NCBI RefSeq assembly: GCF_015689175.1
Contig: NZ_CP065047.1
Coordinates: 4,402,001 to 4,466,000, forward strand
Direction: 5' to 3'
From: Mycobacterium kubicae
GTDB lineage: Bacteria > Actinomycetota > Actinomycetes > Mycobacteriales > Mycobacteriaceae
DNA: 64,000 nucleotides
The stretch's first letter is position 1; each line of letters begins with the position of its first letter. Positions 1 to 8,216 of this stretch are shown one piece after another. The position numbers and the translations under genes were made by a program. A model generated the notes under the pieces. The model did not search any database. It saw nothing but the letters and a program-made list of their open reading frames with translations, and had not been told where the DNA came from.

Positions 1-712
1 ACTGGTAGCACTCGGGGTAGGTCAGCGGCGCGGTTTCGGCGTCGCCCTGTTGGATGCGGGTGCCGATGTCGGCGTTGCGCAGGATATTCAGTCCCTCCGC
101 CAGCGAGGCCATCATGCCGTACTCGATGCCGTTGTGAATCATCTTGACGAAGTGACCCGCCCCGGACTGTCCGCAGTGCAAGTACCCCTTCTCCGCCTGC
201 GACACTTCGCCGTCCCGGCCGGGTGTCCGCGGTGCCGCGTCCACGCCGGGCGCCACCGAGGCGAAGATGGGCTCGGCCTGGGCCACCGCTTCGGCGTCCC
301 CGCCGATCATCAGGCAGTAGCCGCGCTCCCGGCCCCACACGCCGCCGCTGGTGCCGCAGTCAAGAAGGTGAATTCCGTTGTCCGACAGAGTCTTTGCGTG
401 CTTGATGTCGTCGCGGTAGTAGGTGTTGCCGCCGTCGATGACGATGTCGCCGGACTCCAGCGTCTTGGCCAGTTCGTCGATCACCCCGGTGGTGATGGTC
501 CCCGCCGGCACCATCACCCAGACCACCCGTGGGGCACTGAGCTTGTCCCGCAGCTCTTCCAGCGAGTGCGCGCCGGTGATGTTCTGTTCGCCCTCCATCG
601 CCTTGATCGCGTCCGGATTGTGGTCGTAGACGACGCACTCATGTCCGTCGTCGACCACGCGGCGCGCGATGTTCGCGCCCATCCGGCCCAGCCCGATCAT
701 CCCTAGCTGCAT
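1..712 (-). CDS. gnd2: 6-phosphogluconate dehydrogenase (decarboxylating), C-terminus cut by window edge
   Basis: Converts 6-phosphogluconate to ribulose 5-phosphate with CO2 release, the last oxidative step of the pentose phosphate pathway, in the cytosol. The frame opens at an ATG at 712 (MQLGMIGLGRMGANI) and runs through the left edge with 237 codons and no stop, so roughly the last third is missing. Seen: nucleotide-binding GLGRMG at residues 7-12, the GTSGG substrate motif, and KMIHNGIEYG with the catalytic Lys and a substrate Asn. The short-form N-terminus resembles Gnd2 of M. tuberculosis (about 340 residues). It starts 13 bases after the zwf stop, so the two are almost certainly one operon. 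Confidence 0.93.
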   Translation of the reverse strand, partial: MQLGMIGLGRMGANIARRVVDDGHECVVYDHNPDAIKAMEGEQNITGAHSLEELRDKLSAPRVVWVMVPAGTITTGVIDELAKTLESGDIVIDGGNTYYRDDIKHAKTLSDNGIHLLDCGTSGGVWGRERGYCLMIGGDAEAVAQAEPIFASVAPGVDAAPRTPGRDGEVSQAEKGYLHCGQSGAGHFVKMIHNGIEYGMMASLAEGLNILRNADIGTRIQQGDAETAPLTYPECYQ

Positions 713-725
713 ACTCCCGGCTCCT

Positions 726-2135
726 TCAGTCAGTCTTTTTCGCGGTCCGCGGCATCCACGGTTCTTGCCAACAGAGGTGACTCGGCAGCAGCTCCTTTGC
801 GGCTTCCGGCCCCCACGTGCCCCGGTCGTATGGGTGAATCTCACTGGGCTCGTCAAGTAGCGGCTGCAGTATTCGCCAGGTCTGCTCGACGCTGTCTTCT
901 CGGGCGAAAAGCTGGTGATCGCCGGTTAACCCGGCGTGGAAAAGTTGTTCATAGGGCCGCAACGGCTCACCGAGGTCCTCGGCGAAGCAGGAATCCAGGT
1001 GGATGTCTTCCCACGAGTCGCCGAGCTGGGCCGACATCTGCAGACGCATCCCCGGGTCGGGGTCGATGCGGATGACGATTTGGTTTGGGCTGGCCGGTCG
1101 CCGCTCGGGCAGGAAGGACAAGGCCGGTACGCGATGCAGGAAGAGGCGCACCTCGGTGACCTTCTCGGGTAATGCCTTGCCCGCCCGGAGGTAAATCGGC
1201 ACCCCGGCCCAACGCCAGTTGTCGATCTCGGCTCGCAACGCGACGAAGGTCTCCGTCTGAGAATCCTTTGCCACCCCTTCGACGTCGGTGTAGCCGCGGT
1301 ACTGGCCGCGCACGCAGTGCTTGGGGTGCAGCGCCGGCATGGAGCGGAAGACTTCGGTCTTCTTGTCGTTGAGATCGTCGGCGCTGGGTCCGACCGGCGG
1401 CTCCATGGCAACCAGGGCCAGCACTTGAAGCAGATGGTTCTGGACGACGTCGCGCAGGGTCCCGACCGCGTCGTAGAACTTGCCCCGGTCGTCCACACCG
1501 AAGTTCTCCGCCATGGTGATGTGGATGGCCGAAATGGTGTCGCGATCCCACAATTTGGCCAGAGCCCGGTTGGCGAACCGCAGGTATTCCATCTCGATGA
1601 CGGGCTGCTTGCCCAGGAAATGATCCACCAGCAGGATCTGGTCTTCGCTGAGTACCGCACGCATCCGGGCCTTGAGTTCGCGGGCGGACTCTAGATCGTG
1701 GCCGAACGGCTTCTCCACCGCGACCCGCGAGCCCTCCAGCAGCCCGGCCTTGTCGAGGCTTTCCACGATCGGGGCGAACAAGGCCGGTGGCATCTCGAGG
1801 TAGTACAGCGGCCGGTCGCAGGAGCCGATCTGTTTGGCCAACCGCTCGTAAAGCTCACTGTCGGTGACGTCGCCCGACAGGTAGGAAAACCGACCGGCGA
1901 GGCGGTCGAAGGTCGCGTCGTCGATCGTCTCTTCAGCCTCGGCAATGGCCTCCCGACCCAGCTCGACGACCTGCTCGACGGACAGGTCATCGCTAGCTAC
2001 GCCTACGATCGGGCAGTCCAGCAGCTTGCGGCTTTCCAGCCGGTACAACGCTCGAAATGTCATCTTGCGGGCGAGATCTCCGATGATTCCGAAGATGACA
2101 AATACATCTGAGGCGTTACGCTCGCCGTCGGCCAA
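726..2135 (-). CDS. zwf1: glucose-6-phosphate 1-dehydrogenase
   Basis: Oxidises glucose 6-phosphate to 6-phosphogluconolactone, making NADPH; entry step of the oxidative pentose phosphate pathway. 469 residues, the normal family length. The N-terminal dinucleotide motif reads VIFGIIGDLARKMTF (residues 13-27) and the substrate/catalytic segment reads VDHFLGKQPV. A TTG start at 2135 is chosen because GGAGG lies six bases upstream (2142-2146) and the protein then begins just before the Rossmann strand. Downstream gnd2 follows after 13 bases. Oddity: Ile-18 replaces the Thr/Ser usual in the G-x-(T/S)-G-D-L-A motif; this is a mild change and activity is still expected. Confidence 0.95.
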   Translation of the reverse strand: MADGERNASDVFVIFGIIGDLARKMTFRALYRLESRKLLDCPIVGVASDDLSVEQVVELGREAIAEAEETIDDATFDRLAGRFSYLSGDVTDSELYERLAKQIGSCDRPLYYLEMPPALFAPIVESLDKAGLLEGSRVAVEKPFGHDLESARELKARMRAVLSEDQILLVDHFLGKQPVIEMEYLRFANRALAKLWDRDTISAIHITMAENFGVDDRGKFYDAVGTLRDVVQNHLLQVLALVAMEPPVGPSADDLNDKKTEVFRSMPALHPKHCVRGQYRGYTDVEGVAKDSQTETFVALRAEIDNWRWAGVPIYLRAGKALPEKVTEVRLFLHRVPALSFLPERRPASPNQIVIRIDPDPGMRLQMSAQLGDSWEDIHLDSCFAEDLGEPLRPYEQLFHAGLTGDHQLFAREDSVEQTWRILQPLLDEPSEIHPYDRGTWGPEAAKELLPSHLCWQEPWMPRTAKKTD

Positions 2136-2290
2136 ACCCCACCTCCAGGACGGTCTACACGACAGTCACCAAATCGGCGCTTATAGATTTGCTTCCCCGC
2201 GGCGGCCGAATTCAACCCTAAACATCGCCCATCGGCCCGACAAGGGCAGGCCAGCGCCGTATTGACAGGATGTCTGCCATGGGAGACGCC

Positions 2291-3097
2291 ATGCACATCA
2301 CCGTTTACGTCCTGGCCGGGCTTGCTGTCGTCGAGGCCGGTGGACTGGTGGTGCTGTGGCGGCTCCTCGTCGGCGCCCGTCAAGAGGTCGAGGAACTGCG
2401 GCAGCGATCCGACACCCGCAACCGGCTGCTCTCCGGCGGGCGTGAAGCGGTCAAGACGGTGTGGAACACCGCCAACCTGGTCCGCAAAGAAGGCTTCGGC
2501 GCGGTGGTGCGCAGTTCGATCGAAGACCTTGCCGATTGGGCGGAGGTCGAGCGGCCGGACTTGGCCAAGGTGACCCCGGATGGCCGGGTGGTGATTCTGT
2601 TCTCCGACATCGAGGAGTCGACGGCTCTCAACGAGCGCATCGGTGACCGGGCTTGGGTGAAACTGATCGCCGCACACGACAAGCTGGTACACAAACTGGC
2701 TCAAGAGCGCTCCGGGCACGTGGTGAAAAGCCAGGGCGACGGGTTCATGATCGCCTTCTCGCGCGCCGAGGAAGCTGTCCGATGCGGCATCGAAATGCAG
2801 CATGCGATCTTCCAGGACGGAAAACGTAAGCGGCACCAGGAGATTCGGGTGCGGATCGGTATTCACATGGGCCGCTCGGTGCGCCGCGGCGACGACTTGT
2901 TCGGCCGCAACGTCGCGATGGCCGCGCGGGTGGCCGGCCAAGCCGGCGGCGGGGAGATTCTGGTCAGCGAAACGGTGCGCGACGCCGTGCGCGACTGCGA
3001 CGACATCGGATTCGATGACGGACGCGAAGTGGAGTTGAAGGGCTTCTCCGGCAGCTACCGGTTGTTCGCGGTCGACGTCGGGCCCGACCCGGACTGA
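2291..3097 (+). CDS. membrane-anchored class III adenylate/guanylate cyclase
   Basis: Makes cyclic nucleotide from NTP. One N-terminal membrane helix (about residues 3-28, [20 protein letters not shown] onward), a short linker, then a cyclase homology domain. Seen: first metal Asp in LFSDIEEST, substrate Lys in VVKSQGDGF with the second metal Asp, and the [10 protein letters not shown] segment carrying the Asn/Arg pair of the transition state, so all key residues are present. ATG at 2291 is preferred over upstream ATGs at 2270 and 2279 because GGGAGA sits at 2281-2286. In M. tuberculosis the positional homologue (Rv1120c) is, as I recall, only a fragment. Its 3' end overlaps the small minus-strand gene that follows. 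Confidence 0.9.
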   Translation: MHITVYVLAGLAVVEAGGLVVLWRLLVGARQEVEELRQRSDTRNRLLSGGREAVKTVWNTANLVRKEGFGAVVRSSIEDLADWAEVERPDLAKVTPDGRVVILFSDIEESTALNERIGDRAWVKLIAAHDKLVHKLAQERSGHVVKSQGDGFMIAFSRAEEAVRCGIEMQHAIFQDGKRKRHQEIRVRIGIHMGRSVRRGDDLFGRNVAMAARVAGQAGGGEILVSETVRDAVRDCDDIGFDDGREVELKGFSGSYRLFAVDVGPDPD

Positions 3098-3249
3098 TCA
3101 CCCGCCTCGGCCAGCCGTTGATGCAGTCGGGCCCGAATGTCGTCGGCGGTGTAGGCGCGGCGTTTGCGTTGGTCGCGCACCACCAGCGCGCCACCGGCGA
3201 CAACGCCGGCCGCACCGGCCAACCCGACCCATTTCCAGATGCTGCCCAT
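3055..3249 (-). CDS. small single-pass membrane protein, conserved-looking, function unknown
   Basis: 64 residues from ATG 3249 (a GTG at 3255 would add two). One hydrophobic helix, roughly residues 7-24 ([18 protein letters not shown]), followed by RDQRKRR and a charged tail with [14 protein letters not shown] that should be helical and cytoplasmic. The codon pattern is that of a real mycobacterial gene, and the reading frame is intact through the only gap between two plus-strand genes. No clear Shine-Dalgarno sequence. It converges on the cyclase gene and overlaps its last 43 bases. Function is not known; I would not go beyond membrane-associated small protein. Confidence 0.6.
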   Translation of the reverse strand: MGSIWKWVGLAGAAGVVAGGALVVRDQRKRRAYTADDIRARLHQRLAEAGDQSGSGPTSTANNR

Positions 3250-3330
3250 GACCACAGGCTAAGCCCGACCCAGCTGGGCTGACGGAGTAGCTGCGCGCTG
3301 CGCCCGTGAAATGTGGCACGGTTAGCGACC

Positions 3331-4023
3331 ATGTTGACCCTCGACCAAGCGCTGAACGAAACCAGGACCGGTGATCTCTGGCTGTTTCGCGGCGGTTCTG
3401 GACCCGACCGGGCCATCCAGACGCTGACCAACGCCCCCGTCAATCACGTCGGGATGACGGTGGCGATCGACGACTTGCCACCCCTGATCTGGCATGCCGA
3501 ACTCGGGGACAAGCTGGTGGACCTGTGGACCGGCACCAACCATCGCGGCGTGCAGCTCAACGATCTGCGCGAAGCGGTGCTGCGGTGGACGCAGCGTTAT
3601 CACCAGCGTTGCTGGCTGCGCCAGCTGACCCCGTATGCCACTCGGGAACAAGAAGACGAGCTACTGCGGGTGATCGCGCGGATGAACGGGACGGCGTTTC
3701 CCACCAGCGTGCGGTTGACCGGCCGGTGGCTGCGCGGCCGGTTGCCGACGATCAGCGACTGGACCCGCGGACTGCCGTGGGTCGACAAGAAGGTGCACCA
3801 ACGCACCCAGCAGCGCCGAGAGCAACAACGCAAGATGGGCCTGGAAACGGCATACTGCGCCGAAACGGTGGCGATCAGTTACGAGGAGATGGGCCTACTC
3901 GTCACCGACAAAGACGCGAATTGGTTTGACCCAGGCAAGTTTTGGAGCGGCGACACACTGCCGTTGGCGCCGGGCTACCAATTGGGCGGTGAGATCGAGG
4001 TGTCGGTGAGTGAGCTCGCCTAG
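3331..4023 (+). CDS. YiiX/YebB-like permuted papain-fold hydrolase
   Basis: 230 residues from ATG 3331 (the alternative GTG at 3313 adds six). The layout is that of circularly permuted NlpC/P60 enzymes: an early GDLWLFRGGSG strand, the catalytic His in NHVGM (about residue 38), and the nucleophile Cys late in AYCAETVAISYEEMG (about residue 180). Such enzymes cleave amide or thioester bonds; substrates are generally unknown. The middle carries a very basic stretch (VHQRTQQRREQQRK). No signal peptide, so probably cytosolic. Neighbours give no functional clue. Family assignment rests on the His/Cys order and the GDL motif. Confidence 0.65.
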   Translation: MLTLDQALNETRTGDLWLFRGGSGPDRAIQTLTNAPVNHVGMTVAIDDLPPLIWHAELGDKLVDLWTGTNHRGVQLNDLREAVLRWTQRYHQRCWLRQLTPYATREQEDELLRVIARMNGTAFPTSVRLTGRWLRGRLPTISDWTRGLPWVDKKVHQRTQQRREQQRKMGLETAYCAETVAISYEEMGLLVTDKDANWFDPGKFWSGDTLPLAPGYQLGGEIEVSVSELA

Positions 4024-4536
4024 TCAGCCGATCTCCACTCGCGTGGTGACGGGAGTCGGATTGCGCGTCAGATCGAGAATCGGGCAGTGCGCATCGACCG
4101 CCTCTTGCAATTGCCGGTAGCGTTCCGGCGTCTCCGGCCCGCGCACCTTGACCACGACGCGCACCTCCTGGAAGCCGGCGCGCACCGCGTCGTCGAATCC
4201 GAAGAAGCCTTGCACATCCAGATCACCTTCGGCGTACCCGCTGAGCTCGTCGACCGCGATGCCGAGCTTCTCTGCCCAGACCCGCCAGGTCACGATCTGG
4301 CACGACAACAGCGAGGCCAGGTAGTACTCGACGGGATTGGGAGCTTTGCCTGCTCCGCCGAGGGCGGGCGGTTCGTCGACCTCGACGCGGTATTGGCCGA
4401 GGCTGGCGGTGCTGGCCACCGCGTCGTGCGCGGCGGCGGAGGCTGTGAAGACGACGCGGGCGTTGGCACGGTCGGCGCTGATGGCGTTGCGGTTGGCGGC
4501 GATGACGCTGCCGAGGTGGGTGGTCGAGGTGGTCAC
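4024..4536 (-). CDS. OsmC/Ohr family protein
   Basis: 170 residues. OsmC-type proteins are cytosolic thiol peroxidases that reduce organic hydroperoxides. Two conserved cysteines are visible, one in LLSCQIVTWR and one in AHCPILDLTRNPT, in the usual order and spacing; Glu/Arg-rich beta segments surround them. The start is the GTG at 4536 (VTTSTTHLG) because AAGGAG lies at 4544-4549, seven bases upstream; the open frame continues upstream to 4638 but that part looks non-coding. Tail-to-tail with the permuted hydrolase. Could equally be a specialised OsmC-like hydrolase; the peroxidase role is inferred from the cysteines. Confidence 0.85.
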   Translation of the reverse strand: MTTSTTHLGSVIAANRNAISADRANARVVFTASAAAHDAVASTASLGQYRVEVDEPPALGGAGKAPNPVEYYLASLLSCQIVTWRVWAEKLGIAVDELSGYAEGDLDVQGFFGFDDAVRAGFQEVRVVVKVRGPETPERYRQLQEAVDAHCPILDLTRNPTPVTTRVEIG

Positions 4537-4843
4537 GGCCTGTCTCCTTCCCTCGTGTTCCCTCGTGGCGAGGGTAGGGAGCCGCGGAGGCGCTGAGCGA
4601 CCCTCTTGCTCAGCGTGAACCGAAGGTGCACCTGGCATTTATGAGCTATCCCACATCAATTGCAGGACGTGATCGCGGTCATTGGCGATCGCGATTGTGA
4701 CGTACTCGGCAAACATCAATTCGGCTAATTACTCATAGCTAGAAGCCGGCACCACGCATCACCCGTTGCAGAAAGACAGAAAGCGATATCGCCATTGATA
4801 TCGCTTTCTGAGATCAGATGTCGGTTTTGTTTTGGGGAAATGG
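4537..4843. other. 307-base intergenic region, comparatively AT-rich
   Basis: No convincing gene. It is visibly poorer in G+C than its surroundings. It holds the OsmC ribosome-binding site at the left, an AT-rich stretch (about 4630-4740) that should include the OsmC promoter, and a 14-bp perfect hairpin at 4777-4810 that ends the minus-strand exported protein gene. Confidence 0.6.
4777..4810 (-). terminator. intrinsic terminator of the NlpC/P60-like gene
   Basis: Perfect 14-bp inverted repeat with a six-base loop (left arm CAGAAAGCGATATC, loop GCCATT on the plus strand). Read on the minus strand it lies 34 bases past the stop of the exported protein and is followed by a T-rich TCTTTCT stretch, as in a factor-independent terminator. 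The stem is unusually AT-rich for this genome. Confidence 0.65.
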
Positions 4844-5398
4844 TTAAGCGGGATCACCGGCCGGGTCGGGTTCGGGCGCGGGGGCCGGCGGCGGCGGTTC
4901 CACCGCATCGGCCAGAACGACGGGTGCGTCGGGCGCGGGCACGTCGCCGTCCACCTGTTCAGGCTCCATCGGCAGATACATGTGATGGGTGAATTGCGGC
5001 TGGTAGGCACCGCCACCGCCAATGTGCACGCCGCCGCCTTCACCGCTGGAGACGGGAGTGCCGTCGGGCAAGGTTGCCGCGGTGTGACCACCGTTCCAAC
5101 CGATTACCAGGGCGTTGGGCGCGGTTCCCGGTCGAAAGCCGCGCGCGGCCAATGCAGACTCTTCGTTGCCCGTGTCGAACCTGCTACCAAAGACGGGACG
5201 GTCACTTGCCGCATTCGCGACCCAGGAAACCAGTCCCGAGCAATCCGTACCAGCGGGAGAATTGCCACCCGGAATATACGGCGTTCCGGAGACTTGATTA
5301 ACCAGCGTTAACAGTGTTGCAAGAACGATCATGGGCACGGACGCTACCCAGAACATATGTAGCGAATCAAAATTTGTGGCGTTTCTCACGCTTCGCAC
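4844..5398 (-). CDS. exported NlpC/P60-like (C40) cell-wall hydrolase or lookalike
   Basis: 184 residues if started at the GTG at 5398; an ATG at 5356 gives a cleaner export signal (MFWVASVPMIVLATLL). After the hydrophobic segment comes a compact domain with the Cys nucleophile in GTDCSGLVSW and a His in GGHTAATL, the order expected for C40 peptidases that cut peptidoglycan stem peptides. The C-terminus is a Pro/Ala/Asp tail (PPPPAPAPEPDPAGDPA), common in secreted mycobacterial proteins. No Shine-Dalgarno sequence is evident at either start. The domain is shorter than in RipA-type enzymes, so the substrate and even the activity are uncertain. Confidence 0.65.
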   Translation of the reverse strand: MRSVRNATNFDSLHMFWVASVPMIVLATLLTLVNQVSGTPYIPGGNSPAGTDCSGLVSWVANAASDRPVFGSRFDTGNEESALAARGFRPGTAPNALVIGWNGGHTAATLPDGTPVSSGEGGGVHIGGGGAYQPQFTHHMYLPMEPEQVDGDVPAPDAPVVLADAVEPPPPAPAPEPDPAGDPA

Positions 5399-5492
5399 AG
5401 CAAATGGCTGACGTCTTAGTACGTCAGTCTAATAACGCGACGGCATCTGCTCGAATACGAATTCGGCACCTATCCATCAGCAAACGGCTGAT

Positions 5493-6044
5493 TCAGCCAG
5501 CGGGCAGGGTGCGTCGCGCCTGCCACAAGACGCCGGGGACGGTGTTCGCCAGATCCGGACGACTTCTGGCGAAGCGGCGGATCGCCCGAATGAACGACCA
5601 AACCTGGCGTGGGGTCGGGACTTTGGGCACCCATGCCAACTCCCAGTGAATCCCGTTGACGGGATCGTCGAAGAACACCGCGTAGTAGCCGGGCCAGTAC
5701 TGCGGATAGTCCGCCGGTTCATCGGTGACGGGGACACCACACCGGATCAGGAAATCGCGATGAAAGCGGTCGACTTCGGTGCGACTGCGGGCCCAAAGCG
5801 CAATGTGATTGATGCCGACCGCCTGGTCGCGGTGTGTCAGCTTCCCACCGGCGCGGGCTGGTTGGATGCCAATGTAACTGTGCGGATTGACATTTCGCGT
5901 CATGTAGTAGATCGACTGGTACTCCATGTTCAGCGACGAGAAGCTGCTGTAGCCCAGCCAGCCGAACAACGCGTCGTAGAACGCGATGGACTCGTCGTAG
6001 TCCATGACCGCGAACTCGACGTGACTCACTCCGCGCCAGCGCAT
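5493..6044 (-). CDS. VOC-superfamily (glyoxalase/bleomycin-resistance fold) protein
   Basis: 183 residues. Starts with RGVSHVEFAVMDYDESIAFY, the typical first VOC strand with a metal-ligand-type His, and has the second half motif GINHIALWARSRTEVDRFH plus DDPVNGIHWELAWV, where the last Glu is the usual fourth ligand. VOC proteins are metal-dependent isomerases, dioxygenases or antibiotic-binding proteins; the substrate cannot be told. ATG 6044 is chosen for its GAGGAGG at 6050-6056, five bases away. A basic extension (RAIRRFARSRPDL) follows the fold. Stands alone between oppositely oriented or well separated genes. Confidence 0.8.
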   Translation of the reverse strand: MRWRGVSHVEFAVMDYDESIAFYDALFGWLGYSSFSSLNMEYQSIYYMTRNVNPHSYIGIQPARAGGKLTHRDQAVGINHIALWARSRTEVDRFHRDFLIRCGVPVTDEPADYPQYWPGYYAVFFDDPVNGIHWELAWVPKVPTPRQVWSFIRAIRRFARSRPDLANTVPGVLWQARRTLPAG

Positions 6045-6183
6045 CTTTGCCTCCTCGCGATTCCTACTACGGAAAGTAGTACACGAGCGCTCGGGGTGCC
6101 AGGCTGTGCGGCCGAACCCGACCATGCGCGTCGAGTGCTAGTTAGAATCCGAGGAGTCTCGTCGCGACGTGCAGGGGGATGTC

Positions 6184-6594
6184 ATGGTGGTGAAAGCCAT
6201 AGCGTTGCTGGCCCTTCTCATCGGGTTGGCCGCGCCGGCCTCTGCCGACTCCACCGACGACGCCTTCATCACCAACCTCAACACCTCGGGCATGAATTAC
6301 GGCGCACCCGACAAGGCGATTCAGGTCGCGAAAACGGTGGTCTGCGGCACGCTCAGCACCAACCCCAACACCAGCAACGCGGACCTGATCACCAAGGTCA
6401 CCGACGCCACCAGCTGGCCGCCGAAGAATGCCGCCTACTTCACCGGCGCCGCCATCCAGGCCTACTGCCCGCAGTACGGCTCGCTCACGCCGCCCTCGTT
6501 GCCCAGCAGAGGTCCTGGTGCCCCGACGTCACCCAGCGTCCCGGCACCACCGACGACACCATCGGTGCAGTCAGCGGCTTACCAGCAGCGCTGA
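6184..6594 (+). CDS. secreted DUF732-family protein
   Basis: 136 residues. A clear signal peptide (MVVKAIALLALLIGLAAPASA, cut before DSTDD) is followed by the DUF732 domain, a small helical domain with two cysteines (VVCGTL and AYCPQ) that should form a disulphide in the cell envelope. The tail is Pro/Ser/Thr-rich. DUF732 proteins are abundant in mycobacteria and mostly of unknown function. Start ATG 6184 has AGGGGG at 6172-6177; the GTG at 6169 would bury that site in the coding region. Confidence 0.85.
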   Translation: MVVKAIALLALLIGLAAPASADSTDDAFITNLNTSGMNYGAPDKAIQVAKTVVCGTLSTNPNTSNADLITKVTDATSWPPKNAAYFTGAAIQAYCPQYGSLTPPSLPSRGPGAPTSPSVPAPPTTPSVQSAAYQQR

Positions 6595-6621
6595 GCCGGT
6601 CGATGTCGCCAACTCAGCGGC

Positions 6622-7020
6622 TCACGCACCGAATTTGGCGCGTGCCTCCGCAGTCATCGGCGTGAAGAGGTTGACCAGGTTTCCATCCGGGTCGCGAAAC
6701 AGCAGGGCACGGTTACCCCACGGCATCGTCGTCGGCTCGGTCACGACCTCGGCCAGGCGTCCGCGGAGCCGCTGGTATTCGGCGTCCACGTCCGCGACGA
6801 TGAACTCCACGATGGCGCTCCGGTTGGCGGCCGGCTGGGCGGATCCCGCTCCGAACAGCGGCACGGTCTTGTCGCTGCCGATGGCCAGTGTTCCCACCGG
6901 CGTGGGGATCTCGGCGAACAGTTCGTTGCCCCATAGTGCCGAGATTTCGGTGACCATCTCGTAGAAGGCGACGAGCCGATGGACATCTGCGGTGATGATC
7001 CGGGTGGATACGAATTTCAT
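6622..7020 (-). CDS. VOC-superfamily protein (bleomycin-resistance-like)
   Basis: 132 residues with a single complete VOC domain: MKFVSTRIITADVHRLVAFYEMV at the N-terminus and RALLFRDPDGNLVNLFTP near the end, the classic closing motif. The first ligand position is Arg/Thr rather than His, so the protein may bind rather than transform its ligand. Unlike the three genes between it and ychF, it is not followed by a ychF-like repeat, so it marks the outer edge of the repeat array. Confidence 0.82.
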   Translation of the reverse strand: MKFVSTRIITADVHRLVAFYEMVTEISALWGNELFAEIPTPVGTLAIGSDKTVPLFGAGSAQPAANRSAIVEFIVADVDAEYQRLRGRLAEVVTEPTTMPWGNRALLFRDPDGNLVNLFTPMTAEARAKFGA

Positions 7021-7089
7021 AGTCAGGCGATGCTAGGCATCCCCTCCGACAACACCGCAGCGACGAGAACGACCGTGCCGGTTGGCTAG

Positions 7090-7121
7090 ACGTTGAAGCG
7101 GAACTCCACCACGTCGCCGTC
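7090..7121 (-). repeat. ychF 3'-end repeat, copy 4 (distal)
   Basis: 32-base copy of the ychF terminal sequence, differing from the genuine gene end at two of 32 positions. Read on the minus strand it encodes DGDVVEFRFNV and is followed by TAG, where ychF has TGA. Lies between the VOC gene and the Ddn-like reductase, whose reading frame, past its own TAG, continues in phase into the repeat. Other copies are at 7801-7830, 8217-8248 and 9088-9119. Confidence 0.9.
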
Positions 7122-7148
7122 ACCCCAGTCCGGATCCGACCGCGAGCG

Positions 7149-7700
7149 CTACCGTGCTTCGTCTAGAGGCGTCAATCGCATTACGGGGATCGTCCGCGCC
7201 TCACCACTTCGCCTGTCGTGCAACGCGAAAACGTTGCTGAGCCGATCAGTGGCGAGCTCGTACAGGCGGTCTCGGTCGGCGCCGACGGCTTCTCTTGCGA
7301 GGAACGAACCGCCCCGAGGTCCGATGTGCAACTGACACTCGGGGTGAGCGCGCAGGTTGTGATACCACGCGGGATGGCGGGTACCTCCGTAGTTCGACGC
7401 AATGAGTATCACGTCATCACCGTCGGTGAAGTAGGCAAGTGGAACTTCTCGATGTTCCCCGCTACGAGCACCCACCGACGTCAACACCACCATCGGCAAA
7501 TTAGCGCTCAACTTCAACCGCCCCCTAGTGGCTTCGATCAACGGCGCCTCGAAGCGGTTGATCTTCGGCCAGACGTGAGTCATCGCAGCCTTGCTCAGGA
7601 CGATGGGACCACCTAGCCACCACCACATTCGTCGTCGCCACTGCCCACGACTCTGCAGATCAACCCGCTTGATTCCTTGGATTGTGTCCCGCCGCTCCAT
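7149..7700 (-). CDS. Ddn-like F420-dependent nitroreductase/quinone reductase family protein
   Basis: 183 residues. Deazaflavin (F420H2)-dependent reductase family with split-barrel fold. Seen: LTSVGARSGEHREVPLAYF (about residues 72-90), DDVILIASNYGGTRHPAWYHNLRAHPE, the signature of cofactor binding. An N-terminal WWWLGG segment could touch the membrane, as in Ddn. Substrates in the family include quinones and nitroaromatics. The gene is less GC-rich to the eye than flanking core genes and sits between two ychF-like repeats (copies 3 and 4), suggesting acquisition. ATG 7700 has no obvious ribosome-binding site. Confidence 0.85.
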   Translation of the reverse strand: MERRDTIQGIKRVDLQSRGQWRRRMWWWLGGPIVLSKAAMTHVWPKINRFEAPLIEATRGRLKLSANLPMVVLTSVGARSGEHREVPLAYFTDGDDVILIASNYGGTRHPAWYHNLRAHPECQLHIGPRGGSFLAREAVGADRDRLYELATDRLSNVFALHDRRSGEARTIPVMRLTPLDEAR

Positions 7701-7800
7701 CGGCTGATTTTAGAGCCAGGCTGCTGGGCGGTCGCGGCGTTTCACAACTGGTGAATCAGGCGAAAGCTTCAGCCAGTCAGTGCCCGACGGCTTTTCCTAG

Positions 7801-7830
7801 ACGTGGAACCGAAACTCCACCACGTGCGTC
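7801..7830 (-). repeat. ychF 3'-end repeat, copy 3 (most diverged)
   Basis: Core of 25 bases (7801-7825) matches copy 2 at 23 positions; the remaining part is two bases shorter. On the minus strand it can be read as VVEFRFHV followed by TAG. The stop codon of the DUF1801 gene (TGA, 7829-7831) uses the first two bases of this repeat. Confidence 0.85.
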
Positions 7831-8170
7831 AACTGCGGTTGACCCGGACGGCCTCTCGGATCAACGCCTTGAACGCGTCCGCATCCAACTCGTCATCCTC
7901 GCGCAGATCAATGGAACGTCCGACTGGCGCCTCGAGGCTGGCATTGAACAGACCGTCCGGGTCGTCTACCCGCGCGCCCTTCGCGAAGTTGACCTTGACC
8001 TTGCCCTTGTACATCTCCAGCGTGCAAATTAGGCCGTCCAGTGAGAACGCCGGCACGCCATCAGGGTTGGACGGCGTGCGCCACTTGATCTCCTCGACGA
8101 CGTCGGGTTCGGCTTGCTTGATCAACGACCGGATCTCATCGACTCGATGAAGGCGCCAATCCTCGCTCAC
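7829..8170 (-). CDS. DUF1801 family protein
   Basis: 113 residues from the GTG at 8170. Matches the DUF1801 (YdhG-like) family through DEIRSLIKQAEPDVVEEIKWRTPSN and SLDGLICTLEMYKGKVKVNFAKGA; the family is small, cytosolic and of unknown function. An in-frame GTG at 8239 would give 136 residues beginning MVEFRFNV, which is translation of the ychF-like repeat copy 2; GGGGAC in that repeat could act as ribosome-binding site, so the longer form is possible. Bounded by repeats on both sides. Confidence 0.8.
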   Translation of the reverse strand: MSEDWRLHRVDEIRSLIKQAEPDVVEEIKWRTPSNPDGVPAFSLDGLICTLEMYKGKVKVNFAKGARVDDPDGLFNASLEAPVGRSIDLREDDELDADAFKALIREAVRVNRS

Positions 8171-8216
8171 AGTGCCAATGTAAGTGCGACTCTCGGTCGC
8201 GACTACCCCCGCGTAC

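Noticed and set aside
2060..2941. 293-codon minus-strand frame across the zwf start and cyclase
   Set aside because: No family features, and both strands' real genes are well supported.
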